Below are positions 52,817 through 61,133 of a stretch of 64,000 nt of DNA, in pieces; within the stretch, counting starts at the first letter, position 1, and each line of letters begins with the position of its first letter. Location of the stretch: NCBI RefSeq assembly GCF_000732625.1, contig NZ_JPJI01000026.1, positions 461,014 to 525,013 on the forward strand, in the 5' to 3' direction. Below the pieces are notes generated by a model, which made no database searches, was not told the DNA's origin, and saw nothing but the letters and a program-made list of their open reading frames with translations. Source of the DNA: Nonlabens ulvanivorans (GTDB lineage Bacteria; Bacteroidota; Bacteroidia; Flavobacteriales; Flavobacteriaceae). The translations under genes and the position numbers were made by a program.

Positions 52817-53667
52817 TAAAAATCTTTAGAAATTGGTTTAACAATTAGGACTTGTCCTATACTTAAGGTTGTAGACTTCAAACTATTATAAGTTTTTAAT
52901 TGTGCTACAGTAATATTATATTTTTTGGCGATACCATAAAGTGTATCTCCAGACTTAACGATATGATTTTCAGTTTTATCTGTTGATGTGGTCGTTTCTG
53001 TATAGGTTTTCACAGGATTACCTAAAACAATGGCATCATATTGATATAACTCATACCTCTCAATAAGGCTTATTAATTTTTGTGGATATTTTTTATCTGT
53101 GGCATATCCTGCTTTGCGCAAACCATAGGCCCAACCCTTATAATCATCTTTATCTAGCTTAAATAAGCTTGCGTACCTTTTACGCTGTGTTAAGAATAAG
53201 GAATGATCACGGTATGAATAATCAGGCGAAACGTATTTTCTAAAACATTCTTGATCTTCATCATCATCGTGATAGATACGCTCACCTGTCCATGCAGTGT
53301 GACACTTAATTCCAAAATGGTTATTTGCCTCTACCGACAATCTACCGAATCCAGAACCACTTTCTAAAATCCCTTGAGCTAGAGTGATACTTGCTGGAAT
53401 TTTATAGAGTCGCATTTCCTTCATCGCAACATCTTTAAATTGATCTACATAATTAGCCACTTTATCACCGCTACGCGTTTTTACAGTTTCTGTGATTTTT
53501 TCTTCATCTTCAGTAATTACTGTATTCTGTGTTTCGGTATTAGGGTTATCGTTACGGGTTTTGGTCGTTTTATCCCGTTTTTTAGTGGTGACCACCTTTT
53601 TATTAGAGCCACAAGAAGCTATAAATAAACTAATAAGTGCGATGTAGAGTATGGACTTAAATTTCAT
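52816..53667 (-). CDS. Glucosaminidase domain and LysM lipoprotein
   Basis: A 283-aa lipoprotein ([17 protein letters not shown] signal). Residues ~75-205 form an N-acetylglucosaminidase (GH73, FlgJ-like) domain: [20 protein letters not shown] holds the catalytic Glu, followed by [20 protein letters not shown] and [18 protein letters not shown]. The C-terminal LysM ([31 protein letters not shown]) binds peptidoglycan. It would remodel the cell wall from the outer-membrane side. Its stop overlaps hemL's ATG, and its start overlaps the ACC-deaminase-like gene by 11 nt. Confidence 0.93.
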   Translation of the reverse strand: MKFKSILYIALISLFIASCGSNKKVVTTKKRDKTTKTRNDNPNTETQNTVITEDEEKITETVKTRSGDKVANYVDQFKDVAMKEMRLYKIPASITLAQGILESGSGFGRLSVEANNHFGIKCHTAWTGERIYHDDDEDQECFRKYVSPDYSYRDHSLFLTQRKRYASLFKLDKDDYKGWAYGLRKAGYATDKKYPQKLISLIERYELYQYDAIVLGNPVKTYTETTTSTDKTENHIVKSGDTLYGIAKKYNITVAQLKTYNSLKSTTLSIGQVLIVKPISKDF

Positions 53668-54622
53668 TGATATAATCTAAGGTAATTTTGCCTTTCTTTT
53701 CAAGCATGGCGTTGTATCCTGCGACACTTTGTAAACCACCAGTATGAATGGCTAAAATACGAGTTTCTCCAGATATAACGCCAGTCTTAACAAGATGTTC
53801 TAATCGATACATCATTTTTCCGGTATAAATAGGTTCAAGTGGTATTCCCTTAGGATTTTGCTCAGTTACGCTTTCGCGAAAGCGTCCATTCATAAACTTA
53901 ATCAATCCATCACTAGACTTTGCATATCCACCAAATCTATCCTCATCAAAAACCATAAAATTCTCTCTATCTGTATACTGTGCAATTTCATCAAACATAA
54001 AATCACCTTTCAATGCAGAAAACACCAACACTTTCTGGTGTGGCGCAGCACTATTTATAATTCCAGCAGCAGTACCGCCAGTTCCTGCGGCCACACATAT
54101 ATAATCATAGTAATCTTTATCTTTAATTGTTAAGATTTCTTCAGTTCCTTTAACTGCGAGATCATTAGTTCCACCTTCAGGAATATTGTAAAATGAATTA
54201 AATTCCTTTTTCAAGGCAAATTGAAAAAAATCTTCATACTTATCTCTGTAAGCGGAACGAGAGACAAATTTAAATTGCATGCCTAATGCGTGTGCGGTAT
54301 TTAAAGTCTTGTTTCCGGCAAGTGTTTTCTCTAGGTCATGTCCCAATTCTTCACCTCTAATAACACCTATCGTCTTAAATCCACAAATATTCCCAGCCGC
54401 GGCTGTTGCTGCTATATGATTGGAAAAAGCACCACCATATGTGAGTAACGTGTCTAAACCTAGTCGTTGCGCTGCTAGAATATTGTATTTCAATTTGCGC
54501 AGTTTATTTCCAGATACTTGAGTATGTAATAAATCTTCGCGTTTTATATCCACTATAATCGCTCTATCATTAAATTCACGATATCGCTGATTCACCGCAT
54601 TTTTTACATTAAAAAGCTTCAT
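53657..54622 (-). CDS. PLP enzyme of the ACC deaminase/D-cysteine desulfhydrase family
   Basis: A 321-aa PLP-dependent protein that would open 1-aminocyclopropane-1-carboxylate or degrade D-cysteine. The family features are VDIKREDLLHTQVSGNKLRK (PLP Lys in GNKLRKL), LLTYGGAFSNHIAATAAAGN, CVAAGTGGTAAGIINSA (phosphate loop) and IPLEPIYTGKMMYRLE. It ends ILAIHTGGLQSVAGYN. The true substrate cannot be told from sequence. FRES near 248-251 comes from an exact palindrome copy. Confidence 0.88.
   Translation of the reverse strand: MKLFNVKNAVNQRYREFNDRAIIVDIKREDLLHTQVSGNKLRKLKYNILAAQRLGLDTLLTYGGAFSNHIAATAAAGNICGFKTIGVIRGEELGHDLEKTLAGNKTLNTAHALGMQFKFVSRSAYRDKYEDFFQFALKKEFNSFYNIPEGGTNDLAVKGTEEILTIKDKDYYDYICVAAGTGGTAAGIINSAAPHQKVLVFSALKGDFMFDEIAQYTDRENFMVFDEDRFGGYAKSSDGLIKFMNGRFRESVTEQNPKGIPLEPIYTGKMMYRLEHLVKTGVISGETRILAIHTGGLQSVAGYNAMLEKKGKITLDYINEI
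53869..53884. repeat. 16-bp palindrome, exact copy
   Basis: Inside the ACC-deaminase-like gene, read as RFRES on the coding strand. Confidence 0.95.
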
Positions 54623-54954
54623 ACCCTATATTTTTGAGAGTAAAACTTTATAAAACTCCATGTTTTACGGAATTTTAAGTAATCCAGATCACATTCCATA
54701 GCATAAGCTTCTCTTTCAAAAACAATATTGCGATAAGCTCTATCATGACTATACTTTAGTCTTAAGACACAATACTCTATTAAATACCAAATAAAAAAAA
54801 GTATTAATATCAACTCTAATTGTTGTCTAGCATGGATGCGCTCATGATTCATAAAAACTGGATCTTTTATGGACTTTTTATCTTGAACTAATAAAAATGG
54901 CCATATCACCATTCCATTTACCCATTTAAATAATGTAACGCGTCTTATAAACAT
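54619..54954 (-). CDS. Small putative zincin-like membrane protein (111 aa, HExxH)
   Basis: A 111-aa protein. Residues MNHERIHARQQLE include HERIH, a perfect HExxH zinc motif, and 40 residues later FEREAYAMECD offers a third ligand as in gluzincins. The N-terminal part (VTLFKWVNGMVIWPFLLV) and LILILFFIWYLIEYCVLRL are hydrophobic, suggesting a membrane anchor round the active site. I do not recognise a named family; a small membrane metallopeptidase is inference. Its stop overlaps the downstream ATG (ATGA). Confidence 0.65.
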   Translation of the reverse strand: MFIRRVTLFKWVNGMVIWPFLLVQDKKSIKDPVFMNHERIHARQQLELILILFFIWYLIEYCVLRLKYSHDRAYRNIVFEREAYAMECDLDYLKFRKTWSFIKFYSQKYRV

Positions 54955-55030
54955 GGAACAAAAATACCACTTCTAGGATTCTGCTACTACAATACTTTAT
55001 AGACCGCAAACAGAATCGTATTTTTATACA

Positions 55031-55201
55031 ATGAAAAAAATCATTCCCGTAGAAGAAGGAGATTACTACCTGACACCTCAAGGTTACAGATGCTTTACTG
55101 AGCAGTACCACCTTAAAAGAGGCTATTGTTGTAAAAGTGGTTGTCGCCACTGCCCTTACGGATATGATAAATCATTAGACAGTATTAAAAAAAAACAATA
55201 A
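55031..55201 (+). CDS. DUF5522 family protein (56 aa)
   Basis: A 56-aa protein starting MKKIIPVEEGDYYLTPQGYR. The core RGYCCKSGCRHCPYGYDKS has four closely spaced Cys (CC, C, C), a metal-binding motif that marks DUF5522. Its TAA overlaps the urocanase ATG (TAATG), so the two are translationally coupled. Function unknown. Confidence 0.85.
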   Translation: MKKIIPVEEGDYYLTPQGYRCFTEQYHLKRGYCCKSGCRHCPYGYDKSLDSIKKKQ

Positions 55202-57210
55202 TGCAAACAGCCGTAGATAATTCCTTAGTTCGCTTCCGCGAAAGCATAAAACAAGGAATTCCTGATACATTACCAGCACCTCATGTTTATAACAAAAATG
55301 TAAATCACGCACCTAAACGTAAAAAGATTCTTTCTACAGAAGAGGAAGAACTAGCCCTACGTAATGCCTTACGCTATTTTGAACCACATCATCATGCTAT
55401 TTTACTTCCAGAGTTTAAGAAAGAACTTGATGATTATGGTCGTATCTATATGTATCGTTTCATGCCAGAGTATGAAATCAAGGCTCGTAATATTGAGGAA
55501 TATCCACATCGCTCAAAACAGGCTGCGGCACTAATGTTAATGATTCAAAACAACTTAGATCACGCTGTAGCACAACATCCACATGAGTTGATTACTTATG
55601 GTGGTAATGGTGGTGTTTTTTCTAATTGGGCACAGTACCTACTGACCATGAAGTATCTAAGTGAGATGACAGATGAGCAAACACTGGCTATGTACAGTGG
55701 TCATCCCATGGGACTGTTCCCTTCTCATAAAGGCGCACCACGTTGCGTAGTAACTAATGGTATGATGATTCCTAACTATTCTCAACCTGATGACTGGGAA
55801 AAATTTAATGCACTAGGTGTTACTCAATATGGACAAATGACTGCTGGTTCATACATGTACATAGGACCTCAGGGAATTGTGCACGGTACTACTATAACTG
55901 TATTGAATGCTTTTAGAAAAATTAAACAAAAACCTACTGGTAATATTTTTGTTACCTCAGGTCTTGGTGGTATGAGCGGTGCACAACCTAAAGCCGGTAA
56001 CATCGCTGGATGTATCACAATTTGTGCAGAGATGAATCCTAAAGCTGTTCATACCAGACACTCACAAGGCTGGGTAGATGTTGTGATTAAAAGTACAGAA
56101 CAATTAATTACACGAGTTAAAGAAGCCCAATCTAACAAAGAGATAATATCCATAGCATATGAAGGTAATATTGTTAATGTATGGGAAGCACTTTATGAGG
56201 CAAACATAGATATATCTATAGGTAGCGATCAAACCAGTTTACACAATCCTTGGGCAGGTGGATACTATCCAGTTGATTTAAGTTTTGAAGAGTCTAATGA
56301 GATGATGAGTGATCATCCCGAAGAATTTAAAAAAGAAGTGCAACGTTCTTTGCGCAGACACGTTGAAGCCATAAATAAACACACAGATAAGGGCACTTAC
56401 TTCTTTGATTATGGTAACGCATTCTTACTAGAATCTAGCCGTGCAGATGCTGATATCGCTGGTGAAGACAAAGAGTTCAGATATCCATCTTATGTACAAG
56501 ACATTATGGGACCTATGTGTTTTGATTACGGCTTTGGTCCATTTAGATGGGTTTGCGCATCTAATGATCCAGAAGATCTTAAGAAAACAGATCAAATTGC
56601 GACAGATGTATTAGAACAATTATCACAAGACGCACCTGAACGTATCCAACAGCAAATGCAGGATAATATAAAATGGATAAAAGGCGCTCAAGAGAATAAA
56701 CTTGTGGTAGGTTCTCAAGCGCGCATCCTTTATGCAGATGCGCAAGGACGTATAGAAATAGCAAGAGCATTTAATAAAGCGATTGCTGATGGTTACATAG
56801 GACCAGTTGTTCTAGGTCGTGATCATCACGATGTATCAGGTACAGATTCACCATATAGAGAGACCTCTAATATATATGATGGTTCTCGTTTCACCGCAGA
56901 CATGGCGATACAAAATGTTATAGGAGATAGTTTTAGAGGTGCTACTTGGGTATCTATTCACAATGGTGGTGGCGTAGGTTGGGGCGAGGTAATTAACGGT
57001 GGTTTTGGTATGCTTATTGATGGTAGTAATGAAGCAGAAGCTAGACTTGATTCTATGCTTTTCTGGGATGTTAATAATGGTATTGCTAGGCGCAATTGGG
57101 CTAGGAATGAAAATGCTGTTTTTGCTATCCAAAGAGCTATGGAATTGAATCCGCAACTGCAAGTCACCATTCCACACAGTGTTAGTGATGATTTATTGAA
57201 TGAAGTTTAA
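55201..57210 (+). CDS. hutU: Urocanate hydratase
   Basis: HutU hydrates urocanate to imidazolonepropionate in histidine degradation, using tightly bound NAD+. The 669-aa protein (typical enzymes are ~560) has TYGGNGGVFSNWAQYLLTMK, AMYSGHPMGLFPSHKGAPRC, the NAD loop TSGLGGMSGAQPKAGNIAG and QGWVDVVIKSTEQLI, and GPVVLGRDHHDVSGTDSPYR near the end. The extra length matches Bacteroidota urocanases, with an added N-terminal region. No other hut gene is nearby. FRES near 12-15 comes from a palindrome copy. Confidence 0.95.
   Translation: MQTAVDNSLVRFRESIKQGIPDTLPAPHVYNKNVNHAPKRKKILSTEEEELALRNALRYFEPHHHAILLPEFKKELDDYGRIYMYRFMPEYEIKARNIEEYPHRSKQAAALMLMIQNNLDHAVAQHPHELITYGGNGGVFSNWAQYLLTMKYLSEMTDEQTLAMYSGHPMGLFPSHKGAPRCVVTNGMMIPNYSQPDDWEKFNALGVTQYGQMTAGSYMYIGPQGIVHGTTITVLNAFRKIKQKPTGNIFVTSGLGGMSGAQPKAGNIAGCITICAEMNPKAVHTRHSQGWVDVVIKSTEQLITRVKEAQSNKEIISIAYEGNIVNVWEALYEANIDISIGSDQTSLHNPWAGGYYPVDLSFEESNEMMSDHPEEFKKEVQRSLRRHVEAINKHTDKGTYFFDYGNAFLLESSRADADIAGEDKEFRYPSYVQDIMGPMCFDYGFGPFRWVCASNDPEDLKKTDQIATDVLEQLSQDAPERIQQQMQDNIKWIKGAQENKLVVGSQARILYADAQGRIEIARAFNKAIADGYIGPVVLGRDHHDVSGTDSPYRETSNIYDGSRFTADMAIQNVIGDSFRGATWVSIHNGGGVGWGEVINGGFGMLIDGSNEAEARLDSMLFWDVNNGIARRNWARNENAVFAIQRAMELNPQLQVTIPHSVSDDLLNEV
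55231..55246. repeat. 16-bp palindrome, two mismatches
   Basis: CGCTTCCGCGAAAGCA lies near the 5' end of hutU and reads RFRES. The first change is the same synonymous C as in the copy at 9121. Confidence 0.75.
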
Positions 57211-57239
57211 TTGTTTTTGAGAAAGTTGATTAGTAATCA

Positions 57240-57255
57240 CGTTTTCGCAAAAGCG
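57240..57255. repeat. 16-bp palindrome, two symmetric-type changes
   Basis: CGTTTTCGCAAAAGCG lies between hutU and the DUF4136 gene. It differs from the consensus at positions 3 and 10. It is the last copy in the window. Confidence 0.7.
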
Positions 57256-57269
57256 TAATCTATAAAGCC

Positions 57270-57806
57270 ATGATAAAAAAAGCTACTTTACTAATCGCAG
57301 CAATTGTATTGCTAGTAGGATGTCAAACCGTGAGAGTTTCTCAAGACTATGCGGTAGGAACTGATTTTAATCAATTTAAGACCTACGGATATTTTAAACA
57401 AGGTATCGATGAAGCTGACATTAATGACTTAGATAAAAAACGTATTTTAAAAGCAATTGATGAACAAATGCTAGCGAGCGGCTGGAGCAAATCACAAACG
57501 CCTGACGTTATGATCAACATTTTCACTAAAACACAACAGCGTGTTGATGTGTACAACAATTGGGGCTGGAATGCTGGCTTTGGTTGGGGCTGGGGCGGAT
57601 TAGGTTGGAATAACGGTTTTGGCGGTAATAATGTTAATACAGTAAATGAAGGTGTTTTACATATTGACTTTATAGATGCACAGAAAAAAGAATTGATATG
57701 GCAAGGTGTAGGAACTGCACCAATACGTAGTAATGACCCAGTTAAAAAAACAGAACGAATCAATAAGATTGTTCAAGAAATTTTAATGCAATATCCACCG
57801 CAGTAA
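57270..57806 (+). CDS. DUF4136 family lipoprotein
   Basis: A 178-aa lipoprotein (IKKATLLIAAIVLLVGC signal). The body DYAVGTDFNQFKTYGYFK, SKSQTPDVMINIFTKTQQRV and HIDFIDAQKKELIWQGVG is DUF4136. Between them is a Gly/Trp/Asn-rich stretch (NNWGWNAGFGWGWGGLGWNN). The C-terminus TERINKIVQEILMQYPPQ recurs in altered form at 60426-60530, a remnant of a second copy. Function unknown. Confidence 0.88.
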   Translation: MIKKATLLIAAIVLLVGCQTVRVSQDYAVGTDFNQFKTYGYFKQGIDEADINDLDKKRILKAIDEQMLASGWSKSQTPDVMINIFTKTQQRVDVYNNWGWNAGFGWGWGGLGWNNGFGGNNVNTVNEGVLHIDFIDAQKKELIWQGVGTAPIRSNDPVKKTERINKIVQEILMQYPPQ

Positions 57807-57833
57807 GGTTAATTCTAAAACTAGAAAAGATTT

Positions 57834-57874
57834 AAATATCTCGTATCATTTTGTTTGAAACGAGATATTTTTTT
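57834..57874 (+). terminator. Terminator after the DUF4136 gene
   Basis: An 11-bp stem (AAATATCTCGT / ACGAGATATTT) with a 15-nt loop and a T-run. It lies 27 nt past the stop. Confidence 0.75.
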
Positions 57875-58000
57875 GCTTTAAAACTTACGAATTACAGTTT
57901 AAAAGCACCTTACACCATACGCTTTACCGGTACTAAACGTACTATCATCGATTAAATATACGATTATTAGATTTTCAGAATATCAACGGGTAACAAAACT

Positions 58001-58008
58001 TAAATTTG
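58001..58008 (+). promoter_or_regulatory. Candidate -7 element before the surface protein gene
   Basis: TAAATTTG fits TAnnTTTG exactly, 17 nt before the ATG. No TTG at normal spacing. Confidence 0.35.
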
Positions 58009-58025
58009 AAAACAATAATGTTTAT

Positions 58026-59735
58026 ATGAAGTTTTTTACACTCATTCTAGTTTTCTTGACATGCCAAGTGATTTTGGGACAAGTAGGGATCAATACCGCT
58101 ACACCTGCCGATGGAACTGCATTGGATATTAATGAAAGTGATAAGGGTATATTAATTCCTAAAGTTGCTTTAAGTGCAAATAACAGTCTAACAGGAATTT
58201 CGCTTTCTGGTACCACGTTAGAAGAAGGTGTTTTAGTTTACAATACACAAGTTGTTACAGGATCAAATCCTTTAAATAAAGGTTTTTATTATTGGAATGG
58301 TACAGATCAATGGGTAGCATTAGGGAATGATTCTGACTGGTCCTTAAATGGTAATACTATTGACACTACAAACCGATTGGGTAGTAACAATGCATTTCCT
58401 CTGATTGTCAAAACCAATAATAATGATAGATTTAGATTTGAAACAAATGGTACGTTAAGAAGTTTATCTAACGGTACAGAAACCTCACCTAGCTATTCTT
58501 TTACAAACTCAACAAATTCTGGAATGTATCTGGCCACTAATAACACAGATTTGACCTTTACTAGTAATGGTGACGATTTTCTATCACATCGATCTTTTGG
58601 TAGTTCAAGTCAGGTTACTTTTAATCCTGATGGTGATCCAGATATGAATCTACAAATACGTGGAGATTCTGGAGTGATACTCAATGCAAATCCAGAGAGA
58701 GAAAACATTCAAATAGGAGCAAATAGTAATCCTGATTATGCTTCATTATCTTTAGCTCACAATAACAAAGGTTTTCTACCTAACCGTATTAATATTGCAG
58801 ATTTATCAACCTTTGCTCCATTAGTAAGTGATCCATTAAATGGTTTAATTGCTTATAATTCGAGAACAAGTTCCGGTACTGAAGGCTTATATGTCTGGCA
58901 AGAGAGATGGAATAGAATTATAACAACTGCTGACAAGGATTATGACTGGCATGTAGAATCTACTACTAACGCTGCTACTGATATTACTGATAACATTTAC
59001 ACTAATGGTAGTGTAGGAATAGGTACTACTTCTATAGAAGATGCAGCTAGTCTAGAGCTAGGAGCGACAGATAAAGGACTATTAATTAATAGAGTTGCTC
59101 TTACTGACGCATCACTAGCAGCACCGGTTACTGGTGTAGTAAAAGGAACGATTGTTTATAATACTAATGAGGATCTAACTCCATCAGGTTATCGCAACGA
59201 TGTTAGAGAAGGATTATATTCATGGAACGGAAGTAGATGGATTCCTCAATTTAGAGAAGATCGTTCAGCACGTTTTGGTAATGCGGCAAATAGAACTCAG
59301 AATTTAAATGATTTTACAACGAACGAATTAGAGTTATTTGCTTTCAATGAATGGAATGATGACACAAGTCTTTTCACTGTTGCTGAAAGTGATTCACAAA
59401 CTCGTCTTACCGTTAATGAAGATGGGCGCTATAGAATTGTTGTAGCAATGGCGATAGTTATCGACCCTACGACTACTGTAGTGGACTTGCAATTAGATGC
59501 CGAATTAAGAATTAATCGTTCTGGATCCATTGAGTTTCCTGGCTCACCTACATCAAATAATTACATAAGAAATCGAAACGGAGTTAATACTTCCAGTATT
59601 AACATCACAGAAATAATTGAAATTCAAGCTGGTGATGAAATTTTTATTCATGTTGAACAAGCTGGAAATAATGGAATCATTACAATGCGTCCAGACGCCG
59701 GTAGCAACTTTTTTACGATTGAGAAAATAAAATAA
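58026..59735 (+). CDS. Secreted surface protein with repeated units and a C-terminal jelly-roll-like domain
   Basis: A 569-aa protein with signal peptide (KFFTLILVFLTCQVILG). Three imperfect repeats share the pattern D/H-KG-(I/F/L)-L-(I/P)-x-(K/R)-(V/I): NESDKGILIPKVAL, AHNNKGFLPNRINI and GATDKGLLINRVAL, each followed by 30-40 residues ending GVLVYNT, GLIAYNS or GTIVYNT, a unit common in flavobacterial cell-surface and tail-fibre-like proteins. The last ~140 residues (LFTVAESDSQTRLTVNEDGR, GDEIFIHVEQAGNNG) resemble a C1q/TNF-like jelly roll. A surface location is inferred; there is no clear type IX sorting tag. Confidence 0.72.
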   Translation: MKFFTLILVFLTCQVILGQVGINTATPADGTALDINESDKGILIPKVALSANNSLTGISLSGTTLEEGVLVYNTQVVTGSNPLNKGFYYWNGTDQWVALGNDSDWSLNGNTIDTTNRLGSNNAFPLIVKTNNNDRFRFETNGTLRSLSNGTETSPSYSFTNSTNSGMYLATNNTDLTFTSNGDDFLSHRSFGSSSQVTFNPDGDPDMNLQIRGDSGVILNANPERENIQIGANSNPDYASLSLAHNNKGFLPNRINIADLSTFAPLVSDPLNGLIAYNSRTSSGTEGLYVWQERWNRIITTADKDYDWHVESTTNAATDITDNIYTNGSVGIGTTSIEDAASLELGATDKGLLINRVALTDASLAAPVTGVVKGTIVYNTNEDLTPSGYRNDVREGLYSWNGSRWIPQFREDRSARFGNAANRTQNLNDFTTNELELFAFNEWNDDTSLFTVAESDSQTRLTVNEDGRYRIVVAMAIVIDPTTTVVDLQLDAELRINRSGSIEFPGSPTSNNYIRNRNGVNTSSINITEIIEIQAGDEIFIHVEQAGNNGIITMRPDAGSNFFTIEKIK

Positions 59736-59750
59736 TTTCAATATTATCTT

Positions 59751-59792
59751 CAAATAAACAAGCCTTCTTAACTAAGAAGGCTTGTTTATTTG
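59751..59792. terminator. Terminator, 20-bp perfect stem overlapping the OsmC stop codon
   Basis: CAAATAAACAAGCCTTCTTA and its exact complement around a 2-nt loop. The right arm covers the last codons and stop of the convergent OsmC gene. It serves the surface protein gene on the plus strand. Confidence 0.88.
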
Positions 59793-60188
59793 AATACTAT
59801 AGGTGATCTCCACACACTTATCAAAACTCTTTGAAACTGAGCAATATTTATCAAAACTCAAATCGGCTGCTTTTTGAGCTTTATCGAGATTGATGTCTCC
59901 TTCTAATTTCACAAGAACATGCATAGATTTAAATGGTTTAGAGTCATCTAACTCATAACGCTCTCCAGTGACCTCAACCTTATAACTAGTAATATTCTGG
60001 CGTTGTTTTTTTAAAATCGCGATAATATCTATCGCACTACAAGAGCCTACACCCATAAGAAGTAACTCCATAGGACTTACTCCTTGAACAGTTTCCATAC
60101 CGCTATGGTCTATCATCACGGTGTTTCCAGATTTTCCTGTCGCTTCTAGTAGGTATTCTGTATTCTTTCTTTCTATGGTGATTTTCAT
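59772..60188 (-). CDS. OsmC family protein, copy 1
   Basis: A 138-aa OsmC/Ohr-like protein, a thiol-based peroxidase family that acts as a dimer. MEVITxx-like start MKITIERKNTEYLLEATGKS, then MSPMELLLMGVGSCSAIDII with the first reactive Cys, and DLSFDKYCSVSKSFDKCVEI with the second. The pair is Cys51-type and Cys114-type in this family. The middle EVTGERYELDDSKPFKSMHV is standard. A second copy is cut by the window end at 63652-64000; both share a 78-nt identical stretch (60046-60123 here). Confidence 0.9.
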   Translation of the reverse strand: MKITIERKNTEYLLEATGKSGNTVMIDHSGMETVQGVSPMELLLMGVGSCSAIDIIAILKKQRQNITSYKVEVTGERYELDDSKPFKSMHVLVKLEGDINLDKAQKAADLSFDKYCSVSKSFDKCVEITYSIQINKPS

Positions 60189-60425
60189 AATTATTACTTT
60201 TATTTTTATTTTAAATTAAGTTCTGATAAGTTATTTATTTGGTAGTTGTATTCAAACTCGTCTAATTCTCCTTTAAATCTTACTTTTTTAGATAAGTAAC
60301 AGAGGTACAGTTTATTTATCTTATTTAATTTTTCTTGGCTCAATTTTATCTTTTAATCTAATAAATGTTCCTTGTATACAGTTTCAGGAAATACACTTAA
60401 TGAACCTTTTAAATTTACCATATAA
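60189..60425. other. AT-rich gap with no gene seen
   Basis: Upstream of the minus-strand OsmC gene, this ~240-bp AT-rich stretch holds no reading frame of note and no recognised RNA. The OsmC promoter must lie here but no clear TAnnTTTG match was found. The DUF4136 remnant begins at its right edge. Confidence 0.4.
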
Positions 60426-60530
60426 TTGAAATCGGCACCTCTTAAATCTACTCCTGAGCAAAAAGTAGAACGCACTAACAAAATTGTGAAAGAAATATTG
60501 AAACAATATCCACCGATGCCTAAGAGGTAA
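60426..60530 (+). pseudogene. 3' remnant of a DUF4136 gene
   Basis: In one frame, after a stop at 60423-60425, the plus strand reads LKSAPLKSTPEQ then KVERTNKIVKEILKQYPP and stops at 60530. This parallels the end of the DUF4136 protein at 57270 (TAPIRSNDPVKKTERINKIV, QEILMQYPP): of the last 18 comparable residues about 12 are identical. The remainder of the gene is gone, so it is a decayed paralogue. Confidence 0.8.
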
Positions 60531-60571
60531 CTTATGTTAGTCTGAGCTTGTTGAAGACAATTTTAAAATTT

Positions 60572-60605
60572 AAAATCCCATTTCATTGATTTGAAATGGG
60601 ATTTT
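60572..60605. terminator. Terminator hairpin between the DUF4136 remnant and the lipoprotein gene
   Basis: A 14-bp stem (AAAATCCCATTTCA / TGAAATGGGATTTT) with a 6-nt loop and A/T runs on both sides. It serves the convergent minus-strand lipoprotein gene and once the lost DUF4136 gene. Confidence 0.88.
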
Positions 60606-60626
60606 TATTATCTAGAATTTATTTTT

Positions 60627-61100
60627 TTAAGGCAAATCAAATGCGTTATCAAAGTCTTGTTGGGTAATGGTAAATGTATAATTGTTACCGTCTTGTTGCC
60701 AAGCAATAGTTGACCCAGCAAATAAATTCCGATCACCAGAAAAACATTTTGTGTTATCTCCGATTACTATGCAATCATAACCTAGATTATCTTTAAATTT
60801 TATAATGATTTTATTACCTCGCTCAATGCCGTCTATTTCTGGACAACCGAGTAAGGACATAAAACCTTCTGCTACATAATCACAGTTAAAAGAAGAATTA
60901 CTAGCCACTACAAAAGAATCAAGTAAAACACTAATGCTTGCATTAACGCCATAAAATTCTAATGTAACTGGCACATTACTTTCATTAGAAAATATTAAAT
61001 TATATTCTCTTTGATCATCTTCTATAGAACATCTATATAGAAACATGGAGAAAAGGACAAAAAGAATACTAATTTTATAAATTATTTGCAACTGTTTCAT
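60627..61100 (-). CDS. Lipoprotein of a tandem pair, copy A (157 aa)
   Basis: 157 aa from the ATG at 61100 (a TTG three codons earlier is less likely). The signal is LFVLFSMFLYRC, where Tyr-Arg before the Cys is unusual for a lipobox and makes lipidation less certain. After CSIEDDQREYNLIFSNESN the body has a Cys pattern (SFNCDYV, LLGCPE, YDCIVI, TKCFSGDRN) shared with copy B and ends ITQQDFDNAFDLP, identical to copy B over 12 residues. Function unknown. It is 33 bp downstream of copy B. Confidence 0.72.
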   Translation of the reverse strand: MKQLQIIYKISILFVLFSMFLYRCSIEDDQREYNLIFSNESNVPVTLEFYGVNASISVLLDSFVVASNSSFNCDYVAEGFMSLLGCPEIDGIERGNKIIIKFKDNLGYDCIVIGDNTKCFSGDRNLFAGSTIAWQQDGNNYTFTITQQDFDNAFDLP

Positions 61101-61133
61101 AATCTTCAAATAAAAAGGTTAATTGATTTTAAA

